The notes: generated from the letters alone by a model not told the origin. A stretch of DNA of 64,000 nt from an uncultured Dysgonomonas sp. (GCA_937995835.1 CALKIV010000043.1:1-64000), one strand, 5' to 3'; shown: positions 27,517 to 37,410, counted from the first letter of the stretch. Made by a program: numbers and translations.

Positions 27517-29169
27517 TTAGTTTTTTTCTGCTACAGCACCACTACCATAACCTGGATTTTGCTTCAAGTTGCCATTAGTAGCTAAGTCATCTGTAGGAAT
27601 AGGATAGATTTTGAAGTGATCTTCAACAGCCTTACCTGCTTTAGCTCCACCTTTCCATTCCCATACATATTTGTCTCCCGTAAATTTACCATGACGGATA
27701 AGATCGGTACGACGTTGGGCTTCGAATAAAAACTCACGTCCCTTTTCATCCAAAATAAAATCAGTTGTCAACTGAGAAGCTGTAATTGGAGCTTTCGATT
27801 TATCTGAATATGCACGTTCTCTCACTTTGTTCACTAACTGCAACGCTTTTGCTTGGTCTCCAGCAGATGGATCTCTAACAACAGCCTCTGCATAGGTCAA
27901 ATAAACCTCAGCTAGACGAAATAGAGGGAAATCAACAAAAACGATATTTGTTCCTCCCGGAGGCAAACTTCCATCTTTCTTTCTGTTATAGAATTTCACG
28001 ATAGGGATACCGTTATTTTCATAAGATGTTACATCAGTAATCTCATTTTGGGTCGTTTTATCAGTTCTTACAGTAGCTTTTCTGGCATCAAGGGCAAAAT
28101 TAGTTTGCTTCTCGAATGTAGTAAGCACATCTTTACGCGCTCTGTTTCCTTGCCATGCACCCACACTGTTTACTGCATCTTGCAACGCTGATGGCACAGT
28201 GCTAGCAATGAGGAATGTCATTCCTCCCCATGTTTGTGTATCAGGTCCCATGTATCTGATTGGGAAAATCATCTCTTTCGATTTATCGTTGTCAACATTA
28301 AACATGTTAGCAAACACAGGCTCTAGTTCATAACCAGCACCCATTACTTTTTCAGCATATTGAGCACTTTCTTTATATTTAGCTGTTCCGGTATAAACCT
28401 CAGCATTCAGATAAAGACGTGAAAGCAAAGTCCATGCAGCAGCTTTAGTCACACGACCATAATATTGATTGTGATAGCCAATAAAAGGATCAAGAAGTTC
28501 GGTTTCGATTGCTTTCAGCTCGGCTTCGATGTAAGCAAACAGATCATTTCCTTGTATTTGTTCAGCCTTGATTCCGATGGATGATTCTTCAGTAACGAAT
28601 GGCACATTTCTGAACAAGTCTAGCAAATAATAGTATGCTAAAGCTCTCATAAAACGAGCATCTGCTCTCAACACATTCACCTCAGCCTTAGTTGCATCAT
28701 TCATGCCTCTTGACGATAGTTTGCCATCAGTAGTTTCACGTAAAAACTCATTAGACAATCCTACTTGATAGAACAAACGATAGTACATCCCTTTAAGGAA
28801 TACGTTATCAGGAGTCCAAGTTATATTGTTGAAATCAGGAATACCTTTATCATTCCACACACAGTGTGCTTCGTCAGTAGGAAGTTCTTGCACATTCCAA
28901 AGACCTCTAAGGAACGATGCTTGGCTACCACCATCAACACCTGCTACGTCTGAATCACCATCTCCACCAGCATTCCCCGAAATTGCCAATCCAGCATAGA
29001 TTTTTGCAACTCCCATTTCATAGGAAGCCAATTTGTCATCATAGACCTGATCAGCTGTTTTATTCAGATCATCATTAGGCGTTCTATCCAAGTCGTCAAG
29101 ACATGAAACAAACATGAGTGTGCCCAACGACAACAAAACTGCATATAATATATATTTATAATTTTTCAT
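27517..29169 (-). CDS. susD: SusD-like starch-binding lipoprotein
   Basis: A 550-residue SusD/RagB lipoprotein (lipobox VSC with Cys23, then LDDLD). The segment NVQELPTDEAHCVWND near residues 80-100 is typical of SusD proteins of starch loci. The TPR helices and the C-terminal EKGREFLFEAQRRTDLIRHG motif are present. It partners the SusC protein encoded 25 bases upstream. Starch as ligand is inferred from the GH97, GH13 and SusE neighbours. Confidence 0.94.
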   Translation of the reverse strand: MKNYKYILYAVLLSLGTLMFVSCLDDLDRTPNDDLNKTADQVYDDKLASYEMGVAKIYAGLAISGNAGGDGDSDVAGVDGGSQASFLRGLWNVQELPTDEAHCVWNDKGIPDFNNITWTPDNVFLKGMYYRLFYQVGLSNEFLRETTDGKLSSRGMNDATKAEVNVLRADARFMRALAYYYLLDLFRNVPFVTEESSIGIKAEQIQGNDLFAYIEAELKAIETELLDPFIGYHNQYYGRVTKAAAWTLLSRLYLNAEVYTGTAKYKESAQYAEKVMGAGYELEPVFANMFNVDNDKSKEMIFPIRYMGPDTQTWGGMTFLIASTVPSALQDAVNSVGAWQGNRARKDVLTTFEKQTNFALDARKATVRTDKTTQNEITDVTSYENNGIPIVKFYNRKKDGSLPPGGTNIVFVDFPLFRLAEVYLTYAEAVVRDPSAGDQAKALQLVNKVRERAYSDKSKAPITASQLTTDFILDEKGREFLFEAQRRTDLIRHGKFTGDKYVWEWKGGAKAGKAVEDHFKIYPIPTDDLATNGNLKQNPGYGSGAVAEKN

Positions 29170-29194
29170 GATTATTCTTATTTGTTATTGACAC

Positions 29195-32100
29195 TTAAAA
29201 TTTAAGATTCAATCCAATCATATATGTACGAGGATGAGGATAGATGTTATTATCAATACCTTCAGTTTGATCAGTTGAACTACCAGAGAATTCAGGATCT
29301 AGCCCATCATATTTAGTAATAACAAACGGATTAGAAACAGTGAAGTAAAGTCTGGCTCCTTGTATGAATTTATATGGTTTGAAGTTATATCCCAAAGTGA
29401 TATTATCCATCTTCAAGAATGATCCTTTTTGCACATAATAGCTCGACAGATAGTTCGCATTTTGGAAATTTGTTCCAATTGCAGAACTTAGTCTATTTTT
29501 CAAGAATCCAGATTGATCATACATTTGAGAACCTCCATAAGCTTCTCGATTTGCCTGCACATTGTTGTAGATGTAATTATTGATGCTTGCATGCATAGCA
29601 AATCCTAAATCCCAACTCTTATAATTCACCTGAGAAGACAATCCCATCGTTACATCTGGCGCAGATTTTTTATAAGCAATTAAGTCATCTTCATTGATCA
29701 CGCCATTGCCATCTTGATCCACATAGGCACCTTCGATAGGCTTGCCATTGGAATCATAAATTTGCTCATATACATAGAATGCATTGTGAGGTTTACCTAC
29801 TTGGTGAATCAGTACTCTATTTCCTGTTCCTCCTGTTATACCTCCATGAATAAGGCCTTTAAAGCTCTTATTACCTGCATCAGCCCCCAAATCTTTGATT
29901 TCGCTCTTGTTGTAAGCTACGTTGTAGCTGATCATCCAAGTTAGATCTTTGGTTTCTATTGCATTTGCTGTTAATGAAAACTCAACACCTCTGTTAGTCA
30001 TCTCACCTTGGTTGGTGATCATTTCGTTACTAAAGTTAGCACCGGCAGGTATCGAAACTCTTGTAAGCATATTATTGGTCTTACGGTGATAAACATCCAA
30101 AGCACCACGAATACGATTACCTAAGAATCCATAATCAACACCAATGTTATACGTTGCTGTTTCTTCCCATTTACGATCTGGGTTATAAGCTGCTGGACGC
30201 AACAGTTGGTGATATTGATCACCGAAGTAATATCCTGCACCTGCTTTACTATAGTTGTAGTATGCACTGTACCCATACATGTCATCATACTCCGAACCTA
30301 AATCTTGTTGTCCTGTGATACCATATCCCAAACGAAGTTTCAGATCTGACATCGTAGACTGATTTTTCATAAACCCTTCATCTGTCACTCTCCAAGCCAA
30401 AGCCACTGATGGGAACAATCCCCAACGGTTGTCTTTTGAGAAACGAGACGAACCATCGTTACGTAGTGTTGCAGTCAACAAATAACGGCTATCGAATGAG
30501 TAGTTGAAACGACCGAAGAATGAGATCAATTGATAATCAAGATTTTTTGAATCTCCATCTTTATAGCTCCCCTTTCCTTGGTTTGCAGCTTCTTCTCTTG
30601 AGAAAGGATATTTGTTTCTTTCTGTTTGGTAGAAGTATTGCCAAGAATAACCAGCCATTACATCAAAGTGGTGTTTACCCAAATCTTTGTTATAGTTTAA
30701 GTAGAAATCCATCAATTGATTTCTCTTATATTGTTCATAGGTTTTATTTTCACCCCAACCTTTTTTGTTGTCTCCCCAAGTATAACTCATTGGCGAGTTA
30801 TCTGCTACCATATTTTGCCCATAACTTCTAGAGAAGTCATATGCTAAGTTCAAGTTGGCTCTTAACTCTGGCAACCAATGAAGTTTATAGTCTAACTGTA
30901 AATTACCTATACTTCTCTTCACTTCCGATTTGTCATGCTTTTGCTTCAAGATGGCCAAAGGATTAGACAAACCTATGTCGATAGGTTTACCATCTGCCTT
31001 CAAAGACATATAATACCCATTTCCATAAGGAGAATTGTCCACATACACTGGTTGTGTTGGGTCAAACTCTGTTGCTGCTCCAACTGCTCCAGTATCAGCA
31101 AATCTGTTTTTCATATACAATCCTTTAACATTGAATTGCACACTAAGCATATGATCAAAAAACTTAGGGCTCAAGTTCAACGCCAAAGTAGATCTTTCCA
31201 TATTTGATGTTTTTAGAATACCATTCTCGTTGGTATATCCATAAGACACCCGATAAGGGAGAACTTTTTGAGCCACTCCACCCACACTGATATTATGGTC
31301 AGTGCTATAAGATGTTCTAAAAATCTCATCTTGCCAATCGGTGCTTGCTTTTCCTAATGCTTGTGCAGCTTTGCTGTCTGCTCCGTGTTTGTCAATAACA
31401 AATTGTCTGAATGTATCTCCACTCATCACATCCAAAGACTTAACTTTGGTATGGATGGCCATCGATCCATTATAAGCGATCTGAGCTTTACCTGTTTTCC
31501 CTTTTTTGGTAGTAATGATCACAACCCCGTTAGAGGCTCTAGATCCATAGATTGCCGTAGCTGAAGCATCCTTAAGAACAGTGAAGCTCTCAATATCTGC
31601 CGCATTGATAGTAGACAAAGGATTGCCCATTCCGCTTACAGACTTATTGTCAATAGGCATTCCATCAATAATATAAAGAGGGTCGTTACTAGCATTCATA
31701 GAGGATCCTCCACGAATACGAACACTGGCTCCTGCACCTGGTGCACCACCGGCACTTACTACATTAACACCAGCTATTTTTCCAACTAATAGGTCTGTTG
31801 TTGACGAAGACAGCCCTTTATTCAGTTCGTCTGCCTTCAATGTTGTGATAGATCCGGTAAGATCATTTTTCTTTACACTACCGTATCCGATAACAACCAC
31901 CTCGTCTAACAATTCTGTGTCTTCTGACAGCATAATAGTCATGTTAGGTGATACGGCTACTTCTTTTGAGTTATATCCTACAAAGGACACAACAAGCACG
32001 GCGTCACTTGGAGCCTTCAAGCTAAAACGCCCATCCAAGTCTGTACTTGCTCCTTTTGTTGTACCTTTAATAACGACATTAGCCCCCACAACAGGTCCTA

Positions 32101-32230
32101 AATCGTCTTGTACAACACCTTTCACATCGATTGTTGCACCTCCTTGGGCCAACACACTGATAGAAAAAAACAGCCCCATAATAATTGGGACAAACGTCTT
32201 AATCCATTTTACGATAAATGATTTCTTCAT
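29195..32230 (-). CDS. susC: SusC-like TonB-dependent transporter (sus locus)
   Basis: A 1011-residue SusC protein: signal peptide (about 1-28, ending VLAQ), carboxypeptidase-regulatory-like domain (about 35-115), TonB-box region DEVVVIGYGSVKKNDLTGS, plug domain and C-terminal barrel ending LNLKF. It should import malto-oligosaccharides. It is the first gene after the SusR-like regulator and a 325-base control region. Length and architecture are normal. Confidence 0.95.
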   Translation of the reverse strand: MKKSFIVKWIKTFVPIIMGLFFSISVLAQGGATIDVKGVVQDDLGPVVGANVVIKGTTKGASTDLDGRFSLKAPSDAVLVVSFVGYNSKEVAVSPNMTIMLSEDTELLDEVVVIGYGSVKKNDLTGSITTLKADELNKGLSSSTTDLLVGKIAGVNVVSAGGAPGAGASVRIRGGSSMNASNDPLYIIDGMPIDNKSVSGMGNPLSTINAADIESFTVLKDASATAIYGSRASNGVVIITTKKGKTGKAQIAYNGSMAIHTKVKSLDVMSGDTFRQFVIDKHGADSKAAQALGKASTDWQDEIFRTSYSTDHNISVGGVAQKVLPYRVSYGYTNENGILKTSNMERSTLALNLSPKFFDHMLSVQFNVKGLYMKNRFADTGAVGAATEFDPTQPVYVDNSPYGNGYYMSLKADGKPIDIGLSNPLAILKQKHDKSEVKRSIGNLQLDYKLHWLPELRANLNLAYDFSRSYGQNMVADNSPMSYTWGDNKKGWGENKTYEQYKRNQLMDFYLNYNKDLGKHHFDVMAGYSWQYFYQTERNKYPFSREEAANQGKGSYKDGDSKNLDYQLISFFGRFNYSFDSRYLLTATLRNDGSSRFSKDNRWGLFPSVALAWRVTDEGFMKNQSTMSDLKLRLGYGITGQQDLGSEYDDMYGYSAYYNYSKAGAGYYFGDQYHQLLRPAAYNPDRKWEETATYNIGVDYGFLGNRIRGALDVYHRKTNNMLTRVSIPAGANFSNEMITNQGEMTNRGVEFSLTANAIETKDLTWMISYNVAYNKSEIKDLGADAGNKSFKGLIHGGITGGTGNRVLIHQVGKPHNAFYVYEQIYDSNGKPIEGAYVDQDGNGVINEDDLIAYKKSAPDVTMGLSSQVNYKSWDLGFAMHASINNYIYNNVQANREAYGGSQMYDQSGFLKNRLSSAIGTNFQNANYLSSYYVQKGSFLKMDNITLGYNFKPYKFIQGARLYFTVSNPFVITKYDGLDPEFSGSSTDQTEGIDNNIYPHPRTYMIGLNLKF

Positions 32231-32555
32231 GGTTAAATACTAATAGGTTTGTTTTTTTAACTTAATAATTCCTTAAAATTCTTCTGTGCCACTTGACTCA
32301 AGTTACTAAAAAAGTTTTACATTTCACAACTTTTGTTAACTGATCTCGTTTCACATTATATAAGAAATTATCTAATTCATGCTTTAGATAGATTAAAATC
32401 CTAATAACACAAACATAGACATCCTACTCTAGAAAGTCCAGAGCTAGTAAATAAAGAAGTAAACACATAAAAAATACACTGCGCTGAATTAGAGCAACAT
32501 ACAAACAAAAGAAAAGAACAAAAAGTAAACTTTTAGATTTTAATTATACAGCAAA
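32231..32555 (-). promoter_or_regulatory. sus control region and long susC leader
   Basis: This 325-base gap holds no gene. A -7 element TATGTTTG (32417-32410, minus strand) with a weak -33 TCTG (32442-32439) at 21-base spacing would start the sus mRNA about 175 bases before the SusC ATG. Within that leader are a perfect palindrome ACTTGA-C-TCAAGT (32291-32303) and a seven-pair hairpin TATCTAA/TTAGATA (32369-32375 and 32384-32390). The weak -33 fits dependence on an activator. Confidence 0.45.
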
Positions 32556-34187
32556 TCAAAGGCTAAGTAAGCCAATTTGTGTTAATTTTTGAGGAAATTC
32601 TTCCTTAGAGATGGCTAATTTATGCCTGATTTTGAATCTGTAATTGTAAATTGTCTGTGGAGAATAACGCAATAATTTCGCAATTTTAACACTGTCATTA
32701 ATCCCTAATCTAATCAATGCAAAAATTCGCAACTCAGGAGTTAACAATTCACCTTCTTTTGGTTCAATTTTATTTCCCTCCAAAAGCATCTCATTAAAGT
32801 CTTCTACAAACGAAGGAAATAGATTTAAAAATATAGTGTCAAAGTTTTTATAAAACTCTTTTTGTTCATCTGCTACAAGCGAAGAAGAGCTTGTCATCTT
32901 GTTTAGATCTTCAATCTGTCCCGTTTTGATTTTACGATTGACCGTCACTCTATAATTCTCCAATTTATCGATATAAGAAGAGCAAATATTAAACAAATAG
33001 CCGATATACTCTTCCTTAATCAAATTAGCATCTTTCAGTTCCGAATTTGTGGCATTAAGCCTTCCATTCATATCCTTTAGATCAACATTCATCTTCTTTT
33101 GATACTTACGGATAGAAGACAAAGCCTTCACCTGACGATAGAGATAAATAAGTGTTGCCAACAAGATGAGTGCTAAAACAACAGCAATAATTGAGATTCT
33201 GAGAAGCCTTGTTTTCTCCTGCTTCATCTTGATGTCATAAGTCTTATTGATGATGGGTAGCATTCTGGAAATCTCTAATGCACGAAGTCTCGCATTAGAG
33301 AAAATAGCATCTTCCATCGATGTTTTCACATAAAGATATGCGCGATCGATGTCACCTTCTGCAAAGAGAATAATTGCCAATTCTTGCAAAGAGATATACT
33401 CTTTGACTCCCGATTTTAAGTCAGCAATGGCAGATTCAGCCAAGTATATCTTCTCTTTAGTAGGCTCTCCCATATGCTTATAGATCTCTGACATGGTATA
33501 AGTCACCATGGCTCGTTGGCGATTGAGCTTATAAGCTTCGTCCATAAAGTGGAGTGCCTTATCATATTCACCAAGCATAATATTTTTGGTGCTATTCACC
33601 AAATAGAAGTCTATATCGCTGGGTGGAGTTATGGAAAGAATAGAGTCTTTATAGTTATAAATAAAGGTATTATACCTCGTCTTATCCTGATCCGAAACAG
33701 AATAATCTCTCATCAGAATATAAAGAGAATGATAAAGATGCCAGAAATAACCAATATCATACTGTGCTAGATCTTCTTCACGAATATAATCTAGAATTTC
33801 AAACGTCTCTTTATACATCCCAATGGTGCGAAGAGCCGCTGCCATATTCATATTCGCTTTAGCGATGAATTCGGGCTTTTTGAGCTTATGGGCAATATCT
33901 ATTCGCTGCTGAGCGATCAGCAGAGCCGAGTCTAACTGATAGTTTCCATACAGTAAAAATATCTTTTCAGTCAGATTAAATCGTTGTTCCTCAACAGTGG
34001 TATATTCCAGTTCTTTCTTCAATGATGAAATCAATTGCTCCTTCCTCTCCGTATAGTCTGATCGATATTCAATAGTACGATCCAAGACCTGCAACAAAGA
34101 ATCTAAGCGAGCAATGTCATTAGCACTAACACCTAGCGCTACACTCAAAAAAAATAGAAAAATTACACCTCTATTGAAGCTCATCAT
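32556..34187 (-). CDS. susR: SusR-like membrane-tethered TPR/HTH regulator
   Basis: A 543-residue regulator: signal peptide (about 1-22), TPR-like helices (about 30-320, for example GEYDKALHFMDEAYKLN), one membrane segment (about 327-349), a coiled coil (about 355-390) and a C-terminal DUF6377/LuxR-like region with a helix-turn-helix near 490-525 (SVKIAKLLRYSPQTIYNYRF). This is the architecture of SusR-like activators of Bacteroides starch genes, and it lies next to a sus operon. It has no kinase. Its output segment looks like that of the regulator at 3387-6215. It starts 27 bases after the exonuclease stop with no clear promoter of its own, so it may be co-transcribed with that gene. Confidence 0.82.
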   Translation of the reverse strand: MMSFNRGVIFLFFLSVALGVSANDIARLDSLLQVLDRTIEYRSDYTERKEQLISSLKKELEYTTVEEQRFNLTEKIFLLYGNYQLDSALLIAQQRIDIAHKLKKPEFIAKANMNMAAALRTIGMYKETFEILDYIREEDLAQYDIGYFWHLYHSLYILMRDYSVSDQDKTRYNTFIYNYKDSILSITPPSDIDFYLVNSTKNIMLGEYDKALHFMDEAYKLNRQRAMVTYTMSEIYKHMGEPTKEKIYLAESAIADLKSGVKEYISLQELAIILFAEGDIDRAYLYVKTSMEDAIFSNARLRALEISRMLPIINKTYDIKMKQEKTRLLRISIIAVVLALILLATLIYLYRQVKALSSIRKYQKKMNVDLKDMNGRLNATNSELKDANLIKEEYIGYLFNICSSYIDKLENYRVTVNRKIKTGQIEDLNKMTSSSSLVADEQKEFYKNFDTIFLNLFPSFVEDFNEMLLEGNKIEPKEGELLTPELRIFALIRLGINDSVKIAKLLRYSPQTIYNYRFKIRHKLAISKEEFPQKLTQIGLLSL

Positions 34188-34214
34188 ATAAGCATATTCT
34201 GAATTAAGTTCGAA

Positions 34215-34985
34215 TTATTTATTCATCTCTCTCAGCTTGATCCTTGTCAACACCTGTTTGGTATTCAATGGAAAATCAGCGTCCAACATCCAAGCAAAGA
34301 AACTTGGCTCTGTTTTTAACACTTCCACAACCGATCTGCCCCTATGTTTCCCGAAGTTGAAAACCTCAACTCCTTCATCGTTAAGAATAATACGTCCGGC
34401 TAAGTCCACATTATTATTGTGCGACGAGAACTCTTTCGACAAAAACTCAATGTCATTTTCCAAATCAGGATACATTGCCAACTGTCCTTTTAGCACTTCA
34501 TAGGTTGCTTTTGTGTCTGCTTCTGCAGAGTGTGCATCAGTCAAATCCTTTCCACAATAGAACTTCAATGCAGCCTCTAGTGTTCTCTGCTCTTTCTTGT
34601 GAAAGATAATCTGCACATCCACCATTTTACGCTTACTAAAATCGAAATCGATGCCAGCTCTGAGAAACTCCTCAGCCAACAGTGGAACATCAAAACGGCT
34701 AGAATTAAAACCTGCGATATCACAGCCTTCCATGAAGTTGGCTAAGGACTTAGCTACTTGCTTAAAGGTTGGTTCATCTTTCACATCCTCGTCTGTTATT
34801 CCATGTACTGCCGTTGAAGCAGGAGGAATAGGCATTTCGGGGTTCACTCTCCTCGTTCTGGTTTCTTCTTTCCCTCCGGGGTGCACCTTAAGTACTGATA
34901 TTTCTACGATTCTATCCTTAGCTGTATCCGTTCCTGTTGTTTCCAAGTCGAAAAAGACAAGCGGATTGCGTAAATTGAGTTCCAT
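34215..34985 (-). CDS. DnaQ-like 3'-5' exonuclease
   Basis: A 256-residue DEDDh exonuclease of the DNA polymerase III epsilon type. The motifs are FFDLETTG (Exo I, about residue 13), GFNSSRFDVPLL (Exo II, about 95) and DAHSAEADTKAT (Exo III, about 150). The C-terminal part (about 205-256, VFNFGKHRGRSV) matches the small domain found after the exonuclease domain in exodeoxyribonuclease-X-like proteins. Its position downstream of dnaN suggests a replication or repair role. Whether it is the main proofreading subunit cannot be told. Confidence 0.88.
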   Translation of the reverse strand: MELNLRNPLVFFDLETTGTDTAKDRIVEISVLKVHPGGKEETRTRRVNPEMPIPPASTAVHGITDEDVKDEPTFKQVAKSLANFMEGCDIAGFNSSRFDVPLLAEEFLRAGIDFDFSKRKMVDVQIIFHKKEQRTLEAALKFYCGKDLTDAHSAEADTKATYEVLKGQLAMYPDLENDIEFLSKEFSSHNNNVDLAGRIILNDEGVEVFNFGKHRGRSVVEVLKTEPSFFAWMLDADFPLNTKQVLTRIKLREMNK

Positions 34986-35004
34986 TTTTTGTATAATATT
35001 TTTT

Positions 35005-35051
35005 AAAGAAAAAGCTTTATCACTATCTGATTTCCGATTAGTGATAAAGCT
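35005..35051 (-). terminator. dnaN terminator
   Basis: On the minus strand AGCTTTATCACTA (35051-35039) and TAGTGATAAAGCT (35025-35013) pair over 13 bases with a 13-base loop, followed by TTTTTCTTT. It sits between dnaN and the exonuclease gene, which therefore depends on read-through or an unseen promoter. Confidence 0.8.
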
Positions 35052-35078
35052 CTTATATATGTATATATAATTTAAGAC

Positions 35079-36203
35079 TTAATCATTTAACATCATCGGC
35101 ATGAGCAACATCAACAAATCTTCATCTTCCTCATTTTCCGTAGGCATAATCAAACCTGCCCTTGATGGATCAGAAAGTTCTAATGAGATTTCTCCTGATG
35201 GTATATTACCCAAAATATCAATCAAGAAGTTGGACTTAAAGCCAATGCTCATCGGAGTACCTGAGTAGTCACATGGCATCGTTTCTTCAGCAGCTGTAGA
35301 GAAATCGATGTCTTGTGCCGAGATGATAATATCCTTATCAGAGAGTTGCATTCTGATCAAATTGCTCGATGAATTAGAGAAAACAGAAACACGTTTCAAA
35401 GCATTTAAGAAAGCCTGTCTATCTAATGTTACCTTATTCACATTATTATCAGGAATAACTGAGTTATAGTTAGGATAACGTCCTTCGATAAAGCGACAAG
35501 TCATGATGTAGCTTGCCATCTTGATATAAGCATTATTTTCGTCAAAGGTCAACTCCACTTGCTCCGTTTCCTTAGGTAGGATAGCACGCAAAAGGTTCGC
35601 AGGTTTCTTTGGTAAAATGAAAGAAGCTCTTTCCGTTCCCTTCACCGCAGATGTTTTATATCTAACCAATTTATGACCATCAGAAGCCACAAAAGTAAGA
35701 TCGTCTGTTGTGATGTCAAAAAACACTCCATTCATAACGGGACGTAGTTCATCATCAGCACTGGCAAAAAGAGAACGATTGATTCCTGAGAAAAGAACCA
35801 TCGGATCAATGGAAAGTGTCATTCCCTGATCGCTCATCTTTTTAGGTTGAGGATAGTCATCTCCGTTTTGGCTTACAAAGTTATATTTACCATTATGGAA
35901 ATAAATAAATGTATCCAGATTTTCGTTGTTAATTTCAAAGGTCAATGGTTGTTCAGGAAGCTCCTTCAAAGGGTCTAACAGATTTTTTGCATCAATTGCA
36001 AATTTCCCTTCTCCTTCAACCTCGTTTAACTCGATAGACGTTTCTAATCGGGTTTCTGTATCAGATGCCGTCAACAACAAAGAATTTCCTTTTAGCTCCA
36101 AAAGGAAGCAATCTAATATTGGCAAAGTATTCTTTGAACTTATAACCTTACTGATTGCCTGTAAATGACTTAGCAGAGCTGTGCTGGATACAACAAATCT
36201 CAT
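35079..36203 (-). CDS. dnaN: DNA polymerase III beta subunit (sliding clamp)
   Basis: DnaN forms the dimeric ring that holds the replicative polymerase on DNA. The 374-residue protein shows the three clamp domains (about 1-120, 128-245, 248-374). Recognisable parts are LPILDCFLLE near the start, SGINRSLFASADDELRPVMNGV, FIEGRYPNYNSVIP and the C-terminal MLMPMMLND, which forms part of the partner-binding groove. It has a consensus promoter and its own terminator. Confidence 0.97.
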   Translation of the reverse strand: MRFVVSSTALLSHLQAISKVISSKNTLPILDCFLLELKGNSLLLTASDTETRLETSIELNEVEGEGKFAIDAKNLLDPLKELPEQPLTFEINNENLDTFIYFHNGKYNFVSQNGDDYPQPKKMSDQGMTLSIDPMVLFSGINRSLFASADDELRPVMNGVFFDITTDDLTFVASDGHKLVRYKTSAVKGTERASFILPKKPANLLRAILPKETEQVELTFDENNAYIKMASYIMTCRFIEGRYPNYNSVIPDNNVNKVTLDRQAFLNALKRVSVFSNSSSNLIRMQLSDKDIIISAQDIDFSTAAEETMPCDYSGTPMSIGFKSNFLIDILGNIPSGEISLELSDPSRAGLIMPTENEEDEDLLMLLMPMMLND

Positions 36204-36239
36204 ATATTGGTATTTTTATATTGTTCTAGATTATCGAAA

Positions 36240-36271
36240 CAAATATAGAGAAAATTTGTTTTTGAAACAAA
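36240..36271 (-). promoter_or_regulatory. dnaN promoter (-33/-7)
   Basis: On the minus strand TTTG (36271-36268), 20 bases, TATATTTG (36247-36240): an exact consensus match, 37 bases before the dnaN ATG at 36203. Confidence 0.9.
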
Positions 36272-36388
36272 AGATAGGAACCTTAATAATTTGCAACACT
36301 ATGGTTAAGTTCCTTTTTTTTACTAATATTGTATAAATATTAAGTTTACTGAAACTTTACACCAAATAAAAGTAAATTGCACTACGAT

Positions 36389-37339
36389 ATGAAAACCTTA
36401 TCTGTAATAGTCCCTTGTTTTAATGAAGAAGCTGTCATCGAAGAGTTTTACAATAGAACCAAATCCGTTTTAAACAAACTAACTGACATCAAATCGTATA
36501 TCGTCTTCATCAACGATGGGAGTAGAGATAGTAGTCCTTTCAAGCTGAATCAAATAGCAGAAAAAGATGAGTTGGTCAGAGTTATCCATTTCTCACGTAA
36601 CTTTGGTCACCAACCCGCAGTTACAGCAGGCTTAAACACCTGCGACACAGACTATGCCGTGATCATTGACGCTGACCTACAAGACCCACCGGAGTTGATT
36701 CCGGACTTATTAAAAACGATGGAAGAGGAACAAGCAAGTGTGGTCTATTGTGTAAGAAAAAAACGTGATGGCGAAACTTTCTTTAAAAAGTTTACAGCAA
36801 ACATGTTTTACAGGACAATGAACAGAATGTCTGAAGTGGAATTTCCTAGAGATACAGGAGATTTTCGCCTAATAGACAAAAAAGCGATAAAAGCATTTAA
36901 TTCTTTGAAGGAAAGAGGTAAATATATCAGAGGTTTAGTTTCTTGGATTGGCTATAAACAAGTTCCGTTTTTTTATGATCGAGATGCTCGTTTTGCAGGG
37001 GAAACAAAATATCCTTTGAAGCGAATGCTGAAATTTGCCAAAACAGCCATGCTCTACTTTTCCACCAAACCACTAAAAATAGCTATCACCTTGGGAGTAC
37101 TTGCTTGCCTCATCGGTTGTTTTTATGCCTTGTGGGTATGGTTAGGACACTGGTTTGGTTTCACCAATGCACAAACAGGATGGTCGTCCACTGTAATGTT
37201 GATTGTGTTTTTTGGAGGCGTACAACTTCTCACCATTGGCGTACTTGGGCAATACATTGGAGTATTGTTTGACGAAGTAAAAGGCAGACCAGAATACATC
37301 ATCGGAGAAATGATCAATTTTGAAGAAACATCCAATTAG
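36389..37339 (+). CDS. GT2 glycosyltransferase, DPM1/GtrB-like, membrane-bound
   Basis: A 316-residue family 2 glycosyltransferase with the GT-A start SVIVPCFNEE, the Asp motif INDGSRDSS and IIDADLQDPPEL. Two membrane helices (about 230-255 and 265-290) are at the C-terminus, as in polyprenyl-phosphate glycosyltransferases (GtrB, ArnC type). It probably loads a sugar on undecaprenyl phosphate at the inner membrane. The ATG at 36389 gives the usual N-terminus; the frame is open to a TTG at 36377. It is divergent from dnaN and monocistronic. The sugar is unknown. Confidence 0.88.
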   Translation: MKTLSVIVPCFNEEAVIEEFYNRTKSVLNKLTDIKSYIVFINDGSRDSSPFKLNQIAEKDELVRVIHFSRNFGHQPAVTAGLNTCDTDYAVIIDADLQDPPELIPDLLKTMEEEQASVVYCVRKKRDGETFFKKFTANMFYRTMNRMSEVEFPRDTGDFRLIDKKAIKAFNSLKERGKYIRGLVSWIGYKQVPFFYDRDARFAGETKYPLKRMLKFAKTAMLYFSTKPLKIAITLGVLACLIGCFYALWVWLGHWFGFTNAQTGWSSTVMLIVFFGGVQLLTIGVLGQYIGVLFDEVKGRPEYIIGEMINFEETSN

Positions 37340-37351
37340 ATAAAACAATCA

Positions 37352-37390
37352 GGGGAAGCACTTCAAAGAAGCGTTCCCCCCAATTTTTTT
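37352..37390 (+). terminator. Terminator of the GT2 gene
   Basis: GGGGAAGC (37352-37359) pairs with GC-G-TTCCCC (37371-37379) with one bulged G, followed by a seven-T run on the plus strand. Confidence 0.7.
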
Positions 37391-37410
37391 CTAACCTTTT
37401 ATTTTGGAAT

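Noticed and set aside
31845..32243. Open frame of 132 codons opposite the susC start
   Set aside because: Antisense to the SusC signal, regulatory domain and TonB-box region, which are clearly real; no sign of its own.
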